Of a stretch of DNA of 64,000 bases, positions 1-8,838 are shown piece by piece. Every line of letters starts with the position of its first letter. Positions within the stretch are counted from its first letter, which is position 1. The stretch spans positions 1 to 64,000 of the forward strand of contig CAVENX010000033.1 of NCBI GenBank assembly GCA_963617275.1. Direction: 5' to 3'. The notes under the pieces are model-generated. The model was not told the DNA's origin. It worked only from the letters and a program-made list of their open reading frames with translations, and made no database searches. The DNA comes from Limivicinus sp963617275 (GTDB taxonomy: Bacteria > Bacillota > Clostridia > Oscillospirales > Oscillospiraceae). A program made the position numbers and the translations under genes.

Positions 1-74
1 ACCTTCGCTGCTATCCTTTTTTGTTTCGCTCTACCCCAACTTTTGACACTGAACCTTTTTTATCTTATGATACA

Positions 75-848
75 TCACCCTTCTTTCTCCGGTTCGGGGA
101 GGGCGGCTTTATAGATGCTGATGCCGGTTGCGGTCAGCTCATTTTCTATATCAGGCGGAATCAGCGTATCCGTCACCACCGTGCGGATGCGCCCGCCAAG
201 CTCCAGCGGAACAACACTTTGCTGGGAAAACTTCACACTCTCGGTCACAATGACTACATTGTTCACATGCTCCGCCATATCCCGCACCGCCTGCACACGC
301 AGATGATCGTCGTTCGTAAAGCCAAGTGCGGCAGAATAGCCGTCCGTCCCGACGAAGAGCTTGTCCACATAAAACTGCGCAACGCATACTTTCAGTATCG
401 GTCCGACCATTACCTGCGCATCGTTCTGAAAATCACCGCCCAGCAGGAGCACATGCGCCCCGCTTATCTTGCGGATATATCCGGCAATAAAGGCGCTGTT
501 TGTAATGATTTTTGCGCCCGGCTTCGTTCTGGCGATCTCCTCCGCAAGCAGTGCACAGCAGCTTCCGTTTTCGATCATCACAGTCTCTCCCGGAGAGACA
601 AGCTTCGCCGCTTCCCGTGCGATCAGGCGTTTTTCCTCATAGTGAAAGGCAAGGCGGTTATTTATATCATCGCTGCCGCCGAAAATCGCATAACCGTGCT
701 CCCTGCGGAGTATTCCCCTGCGCTCCATTGCGTCAAGGTCCTTGCGTATCGTGACCTGAGAAACACCTATATATTCAGCCAGCGAAGCGACGTCAAGCTT
801 CCCGTGCTTTGAAAGCAGCTCCAAAATCTGAGTTTCGCGCTTTTTCAA
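75..848 (-). CDS. DeoR/GlpR-family transcriptional repressor
   Basis: About 257 residues, the usual length of DeoR-family regulators. An N-terminal winged helix-turn-helix (roughly residues 3-58, with the recognition segment SQVTIRKDLDAMERRG) is followed by a DeoRC effector domain (residues ~75-235, with GSCCALLAEEI and VGTDGYSAALGFT). In this family the C-terminal domain binds a sugar phosphate that releases the repressor from DNA. The start is a TTG at 848 with a clear GGGAGGAT ribosome site; no ATG fits better. It follows the glycyl-radical activase by 21 nt on the same strand, so the two are probably cotranscribed, and the regulator probably controls the operon that continues left out of the window. 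The effector is unknown. Confidence 0.9.
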   Translation of the reverse strand: MKKRETQILELLSKHGKLDVASLAEYIGVSQVTIRKDLDAMERRGILRREHGYAIFGGSDDINNRLAFHYEEKRLIAREAAKLVSPGETVMIENGSCCALLAEEIARTKPGAKIITNSAFIAGYIRKISGAHVLLLGGDFQNDAQVMVGPILKVCVAQFYVDKLFVGTDGYSAALGFTNDDHLRVQAVRDMAEHVNNVVIVTESVKFSQQSVVPLELGGRIRTVVTDTLIPPDIENELTATGISIYKAALPEPEKEG

Positions 849-869
849 CGTAGATCCTCCCGATAAAAT

Positions 870-1634
870 TCAATGAAATGTACAATCCAGCCCCTCATCC
901 AGAAATGCCTGCCGGTAGTTTCCAAGCATTTCCGGGTGCAGCTGCTTCACGTGTTCCATTTCATACCCGATCCCCAACTGCGTATATTTATTCTCCCCGA
1001 ATTGGTGAAAAGGAAGCAGATGCACCTCTTTTACTCCGGTTTTCCGCAGATATTCCGCCATTGCCCTTGCCGTTGGTATGCCCGTGTTGAAGCCGGGTAT
1101 TACGGGTATGCGTGCGATCACAGGTATTCCGGAAGCGGCAAGCCGCCCGAGATTCCGAAGTATCACATCATTATATACTCCCGTTCCGGCAAAATGCTTC
1201 TCCCTGTTGATATGCTTGAAATCAAAGAGGAAGAGATCGATATGCTCCATAAACTCTGCAAAACGCTCCGGCGCGGCGTAACCCGTGGTCTCCACCGCCG
1301 TATGGACGCCCGCAGCCCTTGCCGCATCCGCCAGTTCCGCGGCAAACTCCGCCTGCTGGAGCACCTCCCCGCCGGACATCGTCATGCCTCCGCCGGATTC
1401 GTCATAAAAAGGCTTGTCCTTCAGGACTTCACGCAGAACCTCATCAACGGTATATTCTTTCCCGGAGTATGCGGGGTTTTCCATCGCGTCGGCGATCACG
1501 GCGTTCCTGTTCTGCGACTCAGGATTGGAGCACCACCGGCAGCTGAGCGGACAGCCCTTGAAGAACACAGTCGTCCGTATGCCGGGACCGTCATTGATGC
1601 TGAATTTCTGGATATTGAACAGTCTTCCCGTCAT
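870..1634 (-). CDS. Glycyl-radical enzyme activating protein (radical SAM)
   Basis: 254 residues from the ATG at 1634, which has an AAAGGCGGAAAAGG ribosome site; a longer frame to 1700 would run into the promoter. The radical SAM cluster motif CPLSCRWC (CxxxCxxC) is near residue 30, followed by a GGE motif (MSGGEVLQQ) and conserved radical SAM strands. The protein installs a glycyl radical on a partner enzyme using S-adenosylmethionine. Only about 30 residues separate the SAM cluster from the GGE motif and they hold no further cysteines, so the eight-cysteine ferredoxin insert of glycerol-dehydratase-type activases is absent, making it PflA-like in layout. The partner radical enzyme is not in the window and may lie left of position 1. 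An older pyruvate formate-lyase activase label would also fit. Confidence 0.88.
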   Translation of the reverse strand: MTGRLFNIQKFSINDGPGIRTTVFFKGCPLSCRWCSNPESQNRNAVIADAMENPAYSGKEYTVDEVLREVLKDKPFYDESGGGMTMSGGEVLQQAEFAAELADAARAAGVHTAVETTGYAAPERFAEFMEHIDLFLFDFKHINREKHFAGTGVYNDVILRNLGRLAASGIPVIARIPVIPGFNTGIPTARAMAEYLRKTGVKEVHLLPFHQFGENKYTQLGIGYEMEHVKQLHPEMLGNYRQAFLDEGLDCTFH

Positions 1635-1683
1635 GCCTTTTCCGCCTTTCCCGATCTTTCCGATCTCACGTATTGATATACTG

Positions 1684-1712
1684 ATTATAATGTCTGACAA
1701 TTCTCTTGTAAA
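1684..1712 (-). promoter_or_regulatory. Sigma-A promoter of the activase-deoR operon
   Basis: On the minus strand TTTACA (1712-1707), 17 nt, then TATAAT (1689-1684). Transcription would begin near 1677, 43 nt before the activase ATG at 1634. Confidence 0.7.
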
Positions 1713-1750
1713 CAGCTTTTTTGTTCCGAGTTTTTATGCGGCTGTTTTAT

Positions 1751-1779
1751 TTGACACTCATTTTGCCGAATGGTATAAT
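1751..1779 (+). promoter_or_regulatory. Sigma-A promoter of the polysaccharide cluster
   Basis: TTGACA at 1751-1756 and TATAAT at 1774-1779 with a 17-nt spacer, a near-perfect vegetative promoter. Transcription would begin near 1786, 36 nt before the first gene at 1822. It is divergent from the activase promoter 40 bp away. Confidence 0.85.
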
Positions 1780-1821
1780 ATCTTAATTTATTATGTGTAT
1801 ACCGCATTGGGAGAGAGACAG

Positions 1822-2697
1822 ATGAAACATATTCTGATAACCGGTATCAACAGCTATCTGGGCAAAAGTTTCGAAAGATATATAAAACAGTTTCCCGGGT
1901 ATACGACGCTCTCTATAAGTATGCGCGACGGGAGCTGGCGTGAGTATGATTTTGACGGTATCGATGTCATATATCACGTTGCGGGGCTCGCCCACTCCGA
2001 CAACGGCAGAATAAGCCCCGAAAAGGCGCAGCTTTACTATAAAATCAACACCGACCTCACCGTTGAGCTTGCAAAAAAAGCGAAAAAAGAGGGCGTTAAG
2101 CAGTTTATCTTCATGAGCTCCGCCATCGTATACGGGGACAGCAATCCTATAGGTAAAAAACGCGTTATAAGAAAGGACACCGTGTGCTCCCCCGCCAACT
2201 GCTACGGCGACAGCAAGCTTCAGGCGGAGATCGGGCTGAAAAAGCTTGAAAGCGATGAGTTCAAAGTCGTCATTCTGCGCCCGCCGATGATCTACGGCTG
2301 CGGCTGCAAAGGCAACTATCCGCTGCTCTCGCTTTTTGCAAAGAAGCTGCCCATATTTCCAGATATTCCGAATGAGCGTTCGATGCTGTACGTTGAAAAT
2401 CTTATGGAATTTGTCCGGTTTATGATAAAAAACGAGGAACGGGGCACATTTTTCCCGCAGAACGCGGAGTACAGCAGCACATCTAAAATGGTGCACATGA
2501 TCGCCCGCGCCAACGGCAGGGATATCCGCCTCACAAAGGCGTTCAATTGGGCGGTGAAGCTCCTCGGCTTTTTCACGCCGCTTGTAGACAAGGCTTTCGG
2601 AAATCTCAGCTATGATATGTCTATGAGCGAATACAGGGAAAATTACCGTCTTTACTCGCTTAAAGAGAGTATTGAGCGCACAGAGGGCAAAAGATGA
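1822..2697 (+). CDS. NAD-dependent sugar epimerase/dehydratase (WbpV/GalE-like)
   Basis: 291 residues from the ATG at 1822 (GAGAGAGA upstream); a longer open frame to 1414 is antisense to the activase and precedes the promoter. It is an extended short-chain dehydrogenase: the Rossmann motif TGINSYLG is at the N terminus, MSSAIVYG holds the catalytic Ser, and CYGDSKLQAE gives the YxxxK pair. It resembles UDP-GlcNAc/GalNAc 4-epimerases such as WbpV and the small reductase-like epimerases of lipid-linked sugar pathways; the exact substrate cannot be read from sequence. It is the first gene of the polysaccharide operon and overlaps the next by 4 bp (ATGA), which implies coupled translation. Confidence 0.85.
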   Translation: MKHILITGINSYLGKSFERYIKQFPGYTTLSISMRDGSWREYDFDGIDVIYHVAGLAHSDNGRISPEKAQLYYKINTDLTVELAKKAKKEGVKQFIFMSSAIVYGDSNPIGKKRVIRKDTVCSPANCYGDSKLQAEIGLKKLESDEFKVVILRPPMIYGCGCKGNYPLLSLFAKKLPIFPDIPNERSMLYVENLMEFVRFMIKNEERGTFFPQNAEYSSTSKMVHMIARANGRDIRLTKAFNWAVKLLGFFTPLVDKAFGNLSYDMSMSEYRENYRLYSLKESIERTEGKR

Positions 2698-3911
2698 GCG
2701 AAATAAAGCATATTCTGGTTGTCAGCCAATATTTTTACCCGGAAGCGTTCAGGATAAATGATATGTGCGCAGAATGGGTAAAGCGCGGATACAAGGTCAC
2801 GGTGCTGACCGGCATACCCAACTACCCTTACGGGAAATATTTTGACGGCTACTCACTTATAAAAAAACGCCGCGAAAAATATATGGGCATGGACATTATA
2901 CGCATCCCGCTTATCGCAAGAGGTCACAGCAGCATCGGAATGGCGCTGAATTACCTCTCATTCGTTATATCCGGCTTCTTTTGGAAGACCTTCACGTCTC
3001 TAAAGGCGGACATGGTGTTTATATTTGAGGTCAGCCCCATGACGCAGGCGCTCAACGGTGTGTGGTTTGCAAAGCGCAGAAAGATACCGTGCTGGCTCTA
3101 CGTGCAGGATCTGTGGCCGGAGAATATTGAGATAGTCACCGGCATACACTCCCCCGCAGTGCTCAGGCCCATCGAGCGTATGGTCAGAAGCATCTACCGC
3201 CGCTGCGACAGGATCTTTGCCACCTCGCCGAGCTTTGTGGAGATGATACGGCGGCGTATTCCGGGCGATGAGGAAAAGGTCAGCTATTGGCCGCAGTACG
3301 CCGAGGAATTTTACCGCCCGGTCGAAAGTTCGAAAAGCGGCCTTATCCCCGAGGACGGGCGCTTCAAGGTCATATTCACCGGCAATGTCGGTCAGGCGCA
3401 GGGGCTTGAAATTCTTCCGGAGGCGGCTAAACTGCTGGAGGGTGAAAGCATCCGCTTTGTTATAGTCGGCGACGGGCGCAGCAAGAACGCGCTTATTAAG
3501 CAGATCGATGAGCTTGGCGCGGGCGATATGTTCACGATGATAGAGCGGCAGAGCGCTGAAAAGATACCGGAGCTTTTATCCTGCTGCGACGCGGCGTTCG
3601 TCTCGTTTATGAATAACCCGCTCTTTGCCAACACCATCCCCGCAAAGCTCCAGTCCTATATGGCATGCGGTATGCCGATACTCGCCTGCGCGACAGGCGA
3701 GACAGAGCGCATCGTGCGGGAGGCCGGCTGCGGCAGATGCTGCCCGATAGGCGACGCAGCGGCGCTTGCGGACGCAGTACGTGCGCTTGCGGGCGATCCT
3801 AAACTCAAAGAATACGGAAAGAACTCCGAAAAGTACTTCAAAGCGCATTTCGATAAAAAAATGCTTCTTGATCAATTCGACCGTTGCATTAAAGAGGCTG
3901 AAAAGAGGTAA
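2694..3911 (+). CDS. wbuB: Glycosyltransferase family 4, WbuB-like
   Basis: 405 residues, GT-B fold. The N-terminal half starts with VVSQYFYPEAFRINDM, typical of the WbuB/WbjE group. The C-terminal half carries the nucleotide-sugar-binding region, with FTGNVGQAQGLEILPEA and the glutamate-rich stretch MACGMPILACATGETERIV. WbuB homologues transfer L-FucNAc from its UDP donor, and here the gene lies directly before the three genes that make UDP-L-FucNAc (2 nt to fnlA), which supports that reading. The acceptor is unknown. It is cytoplasmic and probably associates with the membrane. Confidence 0.87.
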   Translation: MSEIKHILVVSQYFYPEAFRINDMCAEWVKRGYKVTVLTGIPNYPYGKYFDGYSLIKKRREKYMGMDIIRIPLIARGHSSIGMALNYLSFVISGFFWKTFTSLKADMVFIFEVSPMTQALNGVWFAKRRKIPCWLYVQDLWPENIEIVTGIHSPAVLRPIERMVRSIYRRCDRIFATSPSFVEMIRRRIPGDEEKVSYWPQYAEEFYRPVESSKSGLIPEDGRFKVIFTGNVGQAQGLEILPEAAKLLEGESIRFVIVGDGRSKNALIKQIDELGAGDMFTMIERQSAEKIPELLSCCDAAFVSFMNNPLFANTIPAKLQSYMACGMPILACATGETERIVREAGCGRCCPIGDAAALADAVRALAGDPKLKEYGKNSEKYFKAHFDKKMLLDQFDRCIKEAEKR

Positions 3912-3913
3912 GT

Positions 3914-4960
3914 ATGTTCAAGGGCAAAACTCTTATGATAACAGGCGGCACAGGCTCCTTCGGGAACGCAGTGCTGAACAGATTTGCCATATCCGACATA
4001 GGCGAGATACGCATTTTCTCCCGCGACGAGAAAAAGCAGGACGATATGCGCCATGAGCTTCAGGCGAAAATGCCGGAAGCATCGGAAAAGATAAAATTTT
4101 ACATCGGCGATGTGCGCGATCTGCAATCGGTCAAGAACGCGATGCACGGCGTTGACTATATTTTCCACGCCGCCGCCCTCAAACAGGTTCCGTCGTGTGA
4201 GTTTTTCCCGCTCGAGGCGGTCAAAACCAACGTTTTCGGCACGGATAACGTGCTTACCGCCGCGATAGACGAAGGCGTCAGAGCCGCTATCTGCCTTTCC
4301 ACCGACAAGGCCGCCTACCCAATAAACGCAATGGGTACGAGCAAAGCGATGATGGAAAAGGTCGTCGTCGCCAAGTCACGCACGGTTTCCCCCGAGAGGA
4401 CGAAAATCTGCTGCACACGCTATGGCAATGTGATGTGCTCCCGCGGCAGCGTTATCCCGCTGTGGATAGAGCAGATAAAAAAGGGCGAGCCTATCACAAT
4501 TACCGAGCCGACGATGACGCGCTTCATCATGTCGCTTGATGAGGCGGTCGATCTTGTACTGTTCGCCTTTGAAAACGGCGAGAGCGGAGACATTCTTGTT
4601 CAGAAGGCTCCCGCCTGCACAATTCTTACGCAGGCGCAGGCGGTGTGTGAGCTTTTCGGCGGCGACAGAGAGAGGATAAAGATAATCGGCATACGCCACG
4701 GTGAAAAAATGTACGAAACGCTCCTGACAAACGAGGAGTGCGCCCACGCCGTCGATCTCGGCAGCTTCTACCGCGTCCCATGCGACAAGAGGGGGCTTAA
4801 CTACGACAAATATTTTGTTACCGGCGATGTTGAGCGAAACCACATTACCGAATTCAACTCCAACAACACAAGGATACTTGATGTTGACGAGGTCAAGCGT
4901 AAGCTTCTTGAGCTTAAATACATCCGCAGCCAGCTTGACGAGCTGGGGATAGGCTATTGA
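3914..4960 (+). CDS. fnlA: UDP-GlcNAc 4,6-dehydratase/5-epimerase (CapE/FnlA)
   Basis: 348 residues, matching the CapE/WbjB/FnlA family. It converts UDP-GlcNAc to the 4-keto-6-deoxy intermediate and epimerises it, the first step towards UDP-L-FucNAc. Seen: N-terminal TGGTGSFG cofactor motif, STDKAAYPINAMGTSK in which methionine takes the usual catalytic tyrosine place (normal for this dehydratase subgroup), and RYGNVMCSRGSVIPLW. The ATG at 3914 has GAGGTAAGT upstream. fnlB begins 1 nt after its stop, so fnlA, fnlB and fnlC form a tight pathway block. Confidence 0.93.
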   Translation: MFKGKTLMITGGTGSFGNAVLNRFAISDIGEIRIFSRDEKKQDDMRHELQAKMPEASEKIKFYIGDVRDLQSVKNAMHGVDYIFHAAALKQVPSCEFFPLEAVKTNVFGTDNVLTAAIDEGVRAAICLSTDKAAYPINAMGTSKAMMEKVVVAKSRTVSPERTKICCTRYGNVMCSRGSVIPLWIEQIKKGEPITITEPTMTRFIMSLDEAVDLVLFAFENGESGDILVQKAPACTILTQAQAVCELFGGDRERIKIIGIRHGEKMYETLLTNEECAHAVDLGSFYRVPCDKRGLNYDKYFVTGDVERNHITEFNSNNTRILDVDEVKRKLLELKYIRSQLDELGIGY

Positions 4961-4961
4961 T

Positions 4962-6167
4962 ATGAACATTCTCATTACCGGAAGCAGCGGGTTTGTGGGG
5001 AAAAACCTCACCGAAGCACTTAAAAACATACACGGCGGCAAGGACAGGACACATCCTGCGCTTGAGGTCGGGGAGATTTTCGAGTGTACACGCGCAACCA
5101 GCGGCGCAGAGCTGGAGAGATACTGCAAAAGCGCCGACTTTATTTTCAATCTCGCCGGTGTGAACAGGCCTAAGAACACTTCCGAGTTTTATGAGGGCAA
5201 CAGGGATTTCGGTGAAAAGCTGCTATCCGCGCTCAAGAAAGCTGGAAATCGCTGTCCCGTCATGCTCTCCTCCTCGATACAGGCATCCCTTGCGGGCAGA
5301 TATGCCGGAAGCGACTACGGTAAATCAAAGCTTGCGGGAGAGGAGCTGTTTTTTGAATACGCGGAAGAAACGGGCGCACGGGCGCTTGTATACCGCTTCC
5401 CCAACCTTTTCGGCAAGTGGTGCCGCCCGAATTACAACAGCGCAGTCGCCACATTCTGCAATAACATTGCAAACGACCTGCCCATACGGGTGGACGACCC
5501 GGCGGCAGAGCTTGAACTTTTGTATATTGACGACCTTGTGTCTGAAATGCTGCTTGCGCTTGAAGGCAAGGAACACCGCTGCAATTATGACGTGCTGACC
5601 CCCGTTCCGGCTGACGGCGGTAAATACTGCTATGTCCCCGTCACGCACAAAGTGACTCTCGGCAGGATAGTCGAGCTGCTTGAAAGCTTTTCCGCACAGC
5701 CGAAAACGCTTCTTATGCCGGAGATACCGAACGGCAGCTTTGAAAAAAAGCTGTATTCGACCTATCTTTCATATCTCCCGGAAAGCAAGGTATGCTTCCC
5801 GCTTAAAATGAACGCCGACGCACGCGGCAGCTTTACGGAGCTTCTGAAAACCGCGCTCTGCGGACAGTTCAGTGTCAACATCTCCAGGCCCGGCGTTACA
5901 AAGGGACAGCACTGGCACAACAGCAAGTGGGAGTTTTTCATCGTCGTTGCGGGACGCGCGCTTATCCGGGAACGGAAGATCGGCACAGATGAGGTGCTCG
6001 AATTTCGCGTGAGCGGTGAAAAAATCGAGGCGGTGCATATGCTGCCGGGATATACGCATGACATTATAAATCTTTCCGAAACGGAAGATCTCGTAACGCT
6101 CATGTGGGCAAACGAGATTTTTGACGCAGAGCATCCCGATACATTTTTTGAGGCGGTGGAAAAATGA
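4962..6167 (+). CDS. fnlB: UDP-2-acetamido-2,6-dideoxy-hexulose reductase with cupin domain (CapF/FnlB)
   Basis: 401 residues in two parts, as in CapF. Residues 1-270 form a short-chain reductase domain (start MNILITGSSGFVG, catalytic YGKSK near residue 130). Residues ~285-395 form a cupin (GVTKGQHWHNSKWEFFIVV supplies the metal-binding His and Glu residues). The family carries out 3-epimerisation and NADPH-dependent reduction of the 4-keto sugar, the second step to UDP-L-FucNAc. It overlaps fnlC by 4 bp. Confidence 0.92.
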   Translation: MNILITGSSGFVGKNLTEALKNIHGGKDRTHPALEVGEIFECTRATSGAELERYCKSADFIFNLAGVNRPKNTSEFYEGNRDFGEKLLSALKKAGNRCPVMLSSSIQASLAGRYAGSDYGKSKLAGEELFFEYAEETGARALVYRFPNLFGKWCRPNYNSAVATFCNNIANDLPIRVDDPAAELELLYIDDLVSEMLLALEGKEHRCNYDVLTPVPADGGKYCYVPVTHKVTLGRIVELLESFSAQPKTLLMPEIPNGSFEKKLYSTYLSYLPESKVCFPLKMNADARGSFTELLKTALCGQFSVNISRPGVTKGQHWHNSKWEFFIVVAGRALIRERKIGTDEVLEFRVSGEKIEAVHMLPGYTHDIINLSETEDLVTLMWANEIFDAEHPDTFFEAVEK

Positions 6168-7348
6168 GCATCAAGCTTGATTACTCTGATGTTTCTTTCA
6201 AAAATAACGGCAAAATAAAGCTTCTTATAATCGTCGGCACAAGGCCGGAGATAATCCGCCTGTCGGCGGTCATCACAAAATGCCGCGAATATTTCGACTG
6301 CATTCTCGCCCATACCGGGCAGAATTACGACTATAACCTCAACGGCGTGTTTTTCAAGGATCTGCATCTTGACGCTCCGGAGGTCTATATGGATGCGGCG
6401 GGCGGCGATCTCGGAGAAACCGTGGGGAGCATCATAAACTGCTCCTATAAGCTGATGAGCACGGTAAAGCCAGACGCACTGCTCATTCTCGGCGACACGA
6501 ACTCCTGCCTTTCCGCAATCGCAGCGAAGCGCCTGCACATCCCCATTTTTCATATGGAAGCGGGCAACCGCTGCAAGGACGAATGTCTGCCGGAGGAAAC
6601 CAACCGCAGAATAGTTGACATAATATCCGACGTCAATCTTGCCTACTCAGAACACGCAAGGCGTTATCTTATCGAGTGCGGGCTTCCCAAGGAGCGCACA
6701 TATGTCACCGGTTCGCCGATGGCGGAGGTGCTGCACAGGCACCTTGCGGAGATCGAAGCGTCCGATATTCACAGCCGGCTCGGTCTTGAGAAAGGAAAAT
6801 ACATTCTTCTCTCCGCCCACCGTGAGGAAAATATCGACACGGAGAAGAATTTTACCTCCCTTTTCACGGCGATAAACAAGATGGCGGAGAAGTATGATAT
6901 GCCGGTACTCTATTCCTGCCATCCAAGGAGCAAAAAGCGCCTTGAAGCAAGCGGTTTTATCCTTGATCGGCGCGTTATACGGCATGAGCCGCTCGGCTTC
7001 ATTGACTACAACTGTCTTCAGATGAACGCTTTCGCGGTAGTGTCCGACAGCGGCACTCTGCCCGAGGAGAGCAGCTTTTTTACATCCGTCGGGCATCCGT
7101 TCCCCGCCGTCTGCATCCGCACAAGCACCGAGCGCCCCGAGGCGCTTGACAAGGCCTGCTTTATAATAGCGGGCATTGATGGAAAAAATCTCATGCAGGC
7201 GGTCGATACTGCGGTAAGTATGAACAAAAACGGAGATTTCGGTATTCCCGTCCCCGATTACGTTGAAGAAAACGTATCGACAAAGGTCGTAAAGCTGATC
7301 CAGTCCTACACAGGCATTATTGACAGAACGGTGTGGAGGAAATACTGA
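6164..7348 (+). CDS. fnlC: UDP-N-acetyl sugar 2-epimerase of the FucNAc pathway (CapG/FnlC)
   Basis: 394 residues with the non-hydrolysing UDP-GlcNAc 2-epimerase fold: IIVGTRPEIIRLS near residue 20, MEAGNRCKDECLPEETNRR in the middle, SAHREENID, and SDSGTLPEESSFF near the C terminus. The order after fnlA and fnlB identifies it as the enzyme that turns the UDP-L-pneumosamine-type product into UDP-L-FucNAc. It is a different subgroup from the WecB-like protein at 10005. After its stop there is a 266-bp gap before the next gene. Confidence 0.9.
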   Translation: MSIKLDYSDVSFKNNGKIKLLIIVGTRPEIIRLSAVITKCREYFDCILAHTGQNYDYNLNGVFFKDLHLDAPEVYMDAAGGDLGETVGSIINCSYKLMSTVKPDALLILGDTNSCLSAIAAKRLHIPIFHMEAGNRCKDECLPEETNRRIVDIISDVNLAYSEHARRYLIECGLPKERTYVTGSPMAEVLHRHLAEIEASDIHSRLGLEKGKYILLSAHREENIDTEKNFTSLFTAINKMAEKYDMPVLYSCHPRSKKRLEASGFILDRRVIRHEPLGFIDYNCLQMNAFAVVSDSGTLPEESSFFTSVGHPFPAVCIRTSTERPEALDKACFIIAGIDGKNLMQAVDTAVSMNKNGDFGIPVPDYVEENVSTKVVKLIQSYTGIIDRTVWRKY

Positions 7349-7429
7349 CCTCGTTTGAAAAACCGGCTCATTGCAGCGACTTATATATGCACTATGTTTG
7401 AAAGTGGGGTCACAGTTTCGGTGCAGCCA

Positions 7430-7572
7430 ATGTCAGGGGATGGAGAAGACCCCTCAGTCAGCTGCGCTGACAGCTCCCTCATCAGAGAGAGCCATGAGAT
7501 GCGTCGGCTTTGCCGACACCTCGACTCCTCAATCCTCACTCTTAACTCCTCACTCCTAACTGAATGTAAGGC
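7430..7572 (+). repeat. REP-like interspersed repeat inside the polysaccharide operon
   Basis: A non-coding block in the 266-bp gap between fnlC and the next glycosyltransferase. It contains the small palindrome CAGCTGCGCTGACAGCTC, a second palindrome GTCGGCTTTGCCGAC, and then a pyrimidine-only tract with repeats of the CTCCTCA/CTCCTAA type. Blocks of this kind (a run ending in CCCCTCAGTCAGC plus small hairpins) recur between genes of gut Firmicutes. Short open frames over this stretch lack ribosome sites and look spurious. Confidence 0.5.
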
Positions 7573-7614
7573 ATGAGTGCGCGAAGTTTATTCTACGAAG
7601 AAAGCATATAAAAA

Positions 7615-8835
7615 ATGAAAATACTGTTCGTAAATTCCGTATATAATTGGGGCAGCACGGGGAAGATCGTCCACGCGCTTTTTAAATCCTGCGAAGCGGA
7701 CGGGATAGACGCCGCCGTATGCTATGGCAGAACCATGACCTCAAAAAAACCGGAAGAGGAAAATAATGTATATAAATTCGGTATTGATCAGGAAACAAAG
7801 CTCCACGCGCTGCTCACAAGGCTCACCGGGCGCACGGGTTGCTATTCTTATTTTTCTACCCGCCGTCTTCTGAAATACATGGATGATTTTAGACCCGACG
7901 TTGTGAATCTCCATGAACCCCACGCATATTTTCTTGACCTCAAGCCGTTTTTTGAATATCTCAAAAAGCATGACATCCCGCTCGTGTATACTTTTCACTG
8001 CGAATTTGCCTTTACCGGCAAGTGCGGGCATCCGCTTGAATGTGAAAACTGGAAAACCGGCTGCGGCAGATGTCCGCATCTGAAGGATTATCCCAAAACG
8101 CTGTTTTTTGACCGCACCGCTTCCATGTTTGCCGAAAAAAAAGAGCTTTTAGGCGGGCTGAATATGACAGTCGTGTGCCCGTCGCAGTGGCTTGCCGACA
8201 GGACGGAAAAGTCTTTTCTTTCGAACCATCCGGTTCGGGTCATTGCAAACGGGATAGACACCGGCATTTTCTGTCCGCGTGATACTGGCGATTTAGGGGA
8301 GAAGCTGAATCTGACAAATGAAAAAATCGTACTTGCCGTGGCTCCCGACTGGAGCGATCGCCGCAAGGGTGCGTCTCATGTTCTCGAGCTGGCAGAAAGA
8401 ATGAGCGGCGAAAACATAAAATTTATCCTTGTCGGCAAAAAAGACTGTCTTCCCGCACTGCCCGGCAACGTACTTGCCATAGGGCGCACCGAAAACCAGA
8501 CGCAGCTGGCGGAATACTACTCCCTCGCCGACTGCTTCGTCATTTGCAGCGACATGGAAAACCTGCCGACAACCTGCCTTGAAGCAGTCTGCTGCGGTAC
8601 TCCCGTGGCGGGCTTTGATGTCGGCGGCACGGCGGAAACCGCCCCCGGAGAGCTGGGGCGCTTCTGCAAATACGGCGATATGGACGCGCTTGAGGAAAAC
8701 GTGCGTTACTGTCTTGAGCACAAGCCGGACGCAAGTTTTTTTGAAGCGGCGCGTAAAAAATATTCCCTTGGCGAAATGTACCGGCAATATAAAAATGTTT
8801 ACAGCGAAATGCTCTTGCACGGCAAAGGAGACTGA
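7615..8835 (+). CDS. Glycosyltransferase family 4 (WcaC-like)
   Basis: 406 residues, GT-B fold, starting MKILFVNSVYNWGSTGKIVH. The cysteine-bearing segment CGHPLECENWKTGCGRCP (residues ~140-160) is typical of a GT4 subgroup found in colanic-acid-type clusters. The donor-binding half contains SDMENLPTTCLEAVCCGTPVAGF. Its ribosome site is weak (GAAGAAAG), and it is the first gene after the repeat-filled gap, so it may have lower or separate expression. Donor and acceptor sugars are unknown. It sits 3 nt before the next transferase. Confidence 0.85.
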   Translation: MKILFVNSVYNWGSTGKIVHALFKSCEADGIDAAVCYGRTMTSKKPEEENNVYKFGIDQETKLHALLTRLTGRTGCYSYFSTRRLLKYMDDFRPDVVNLHEPHAYFLDLKPFFEYLKKHDIPLVYTFHCEFAFTGKCGHPLECENWKTGCGRCPHLKDYPKTLFFDRTASMFAEKKELLGGLNMTVVCPSQWLADRTEKSFLSNHPVRVIANGIDTGIFCPRDTGDLGEKLNLTNEKIVLAVAPDWSDRRKGASHVLELAERMSGENIKFILVGKKDCLPALPGNVLAIGRTENQTQLAEYYSLADCFVICSDMENLPTTCLEAVCCGTPVAGFDVGGTAETAPGELGRFCKYGDMDALEENVRYCLEHKPDASFFEAARKKYSLGEMYRQYKNVYSEMLLHGKGD

Positions 8836-8838
8836 CCG

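Noticed and set aside
1414..1821. N-terminal extension of the first epimerase gene
   Set aside because: Antisense to the activase and upstream of the mapped promoter; the Rossmann motif starts at 1822.
7355..7576. 73-codon frame in the gap after fnlC
   Set aside because: No ribosome site, and it covers palindromes and a pyrimidine tract typical of an interspersed repeat.
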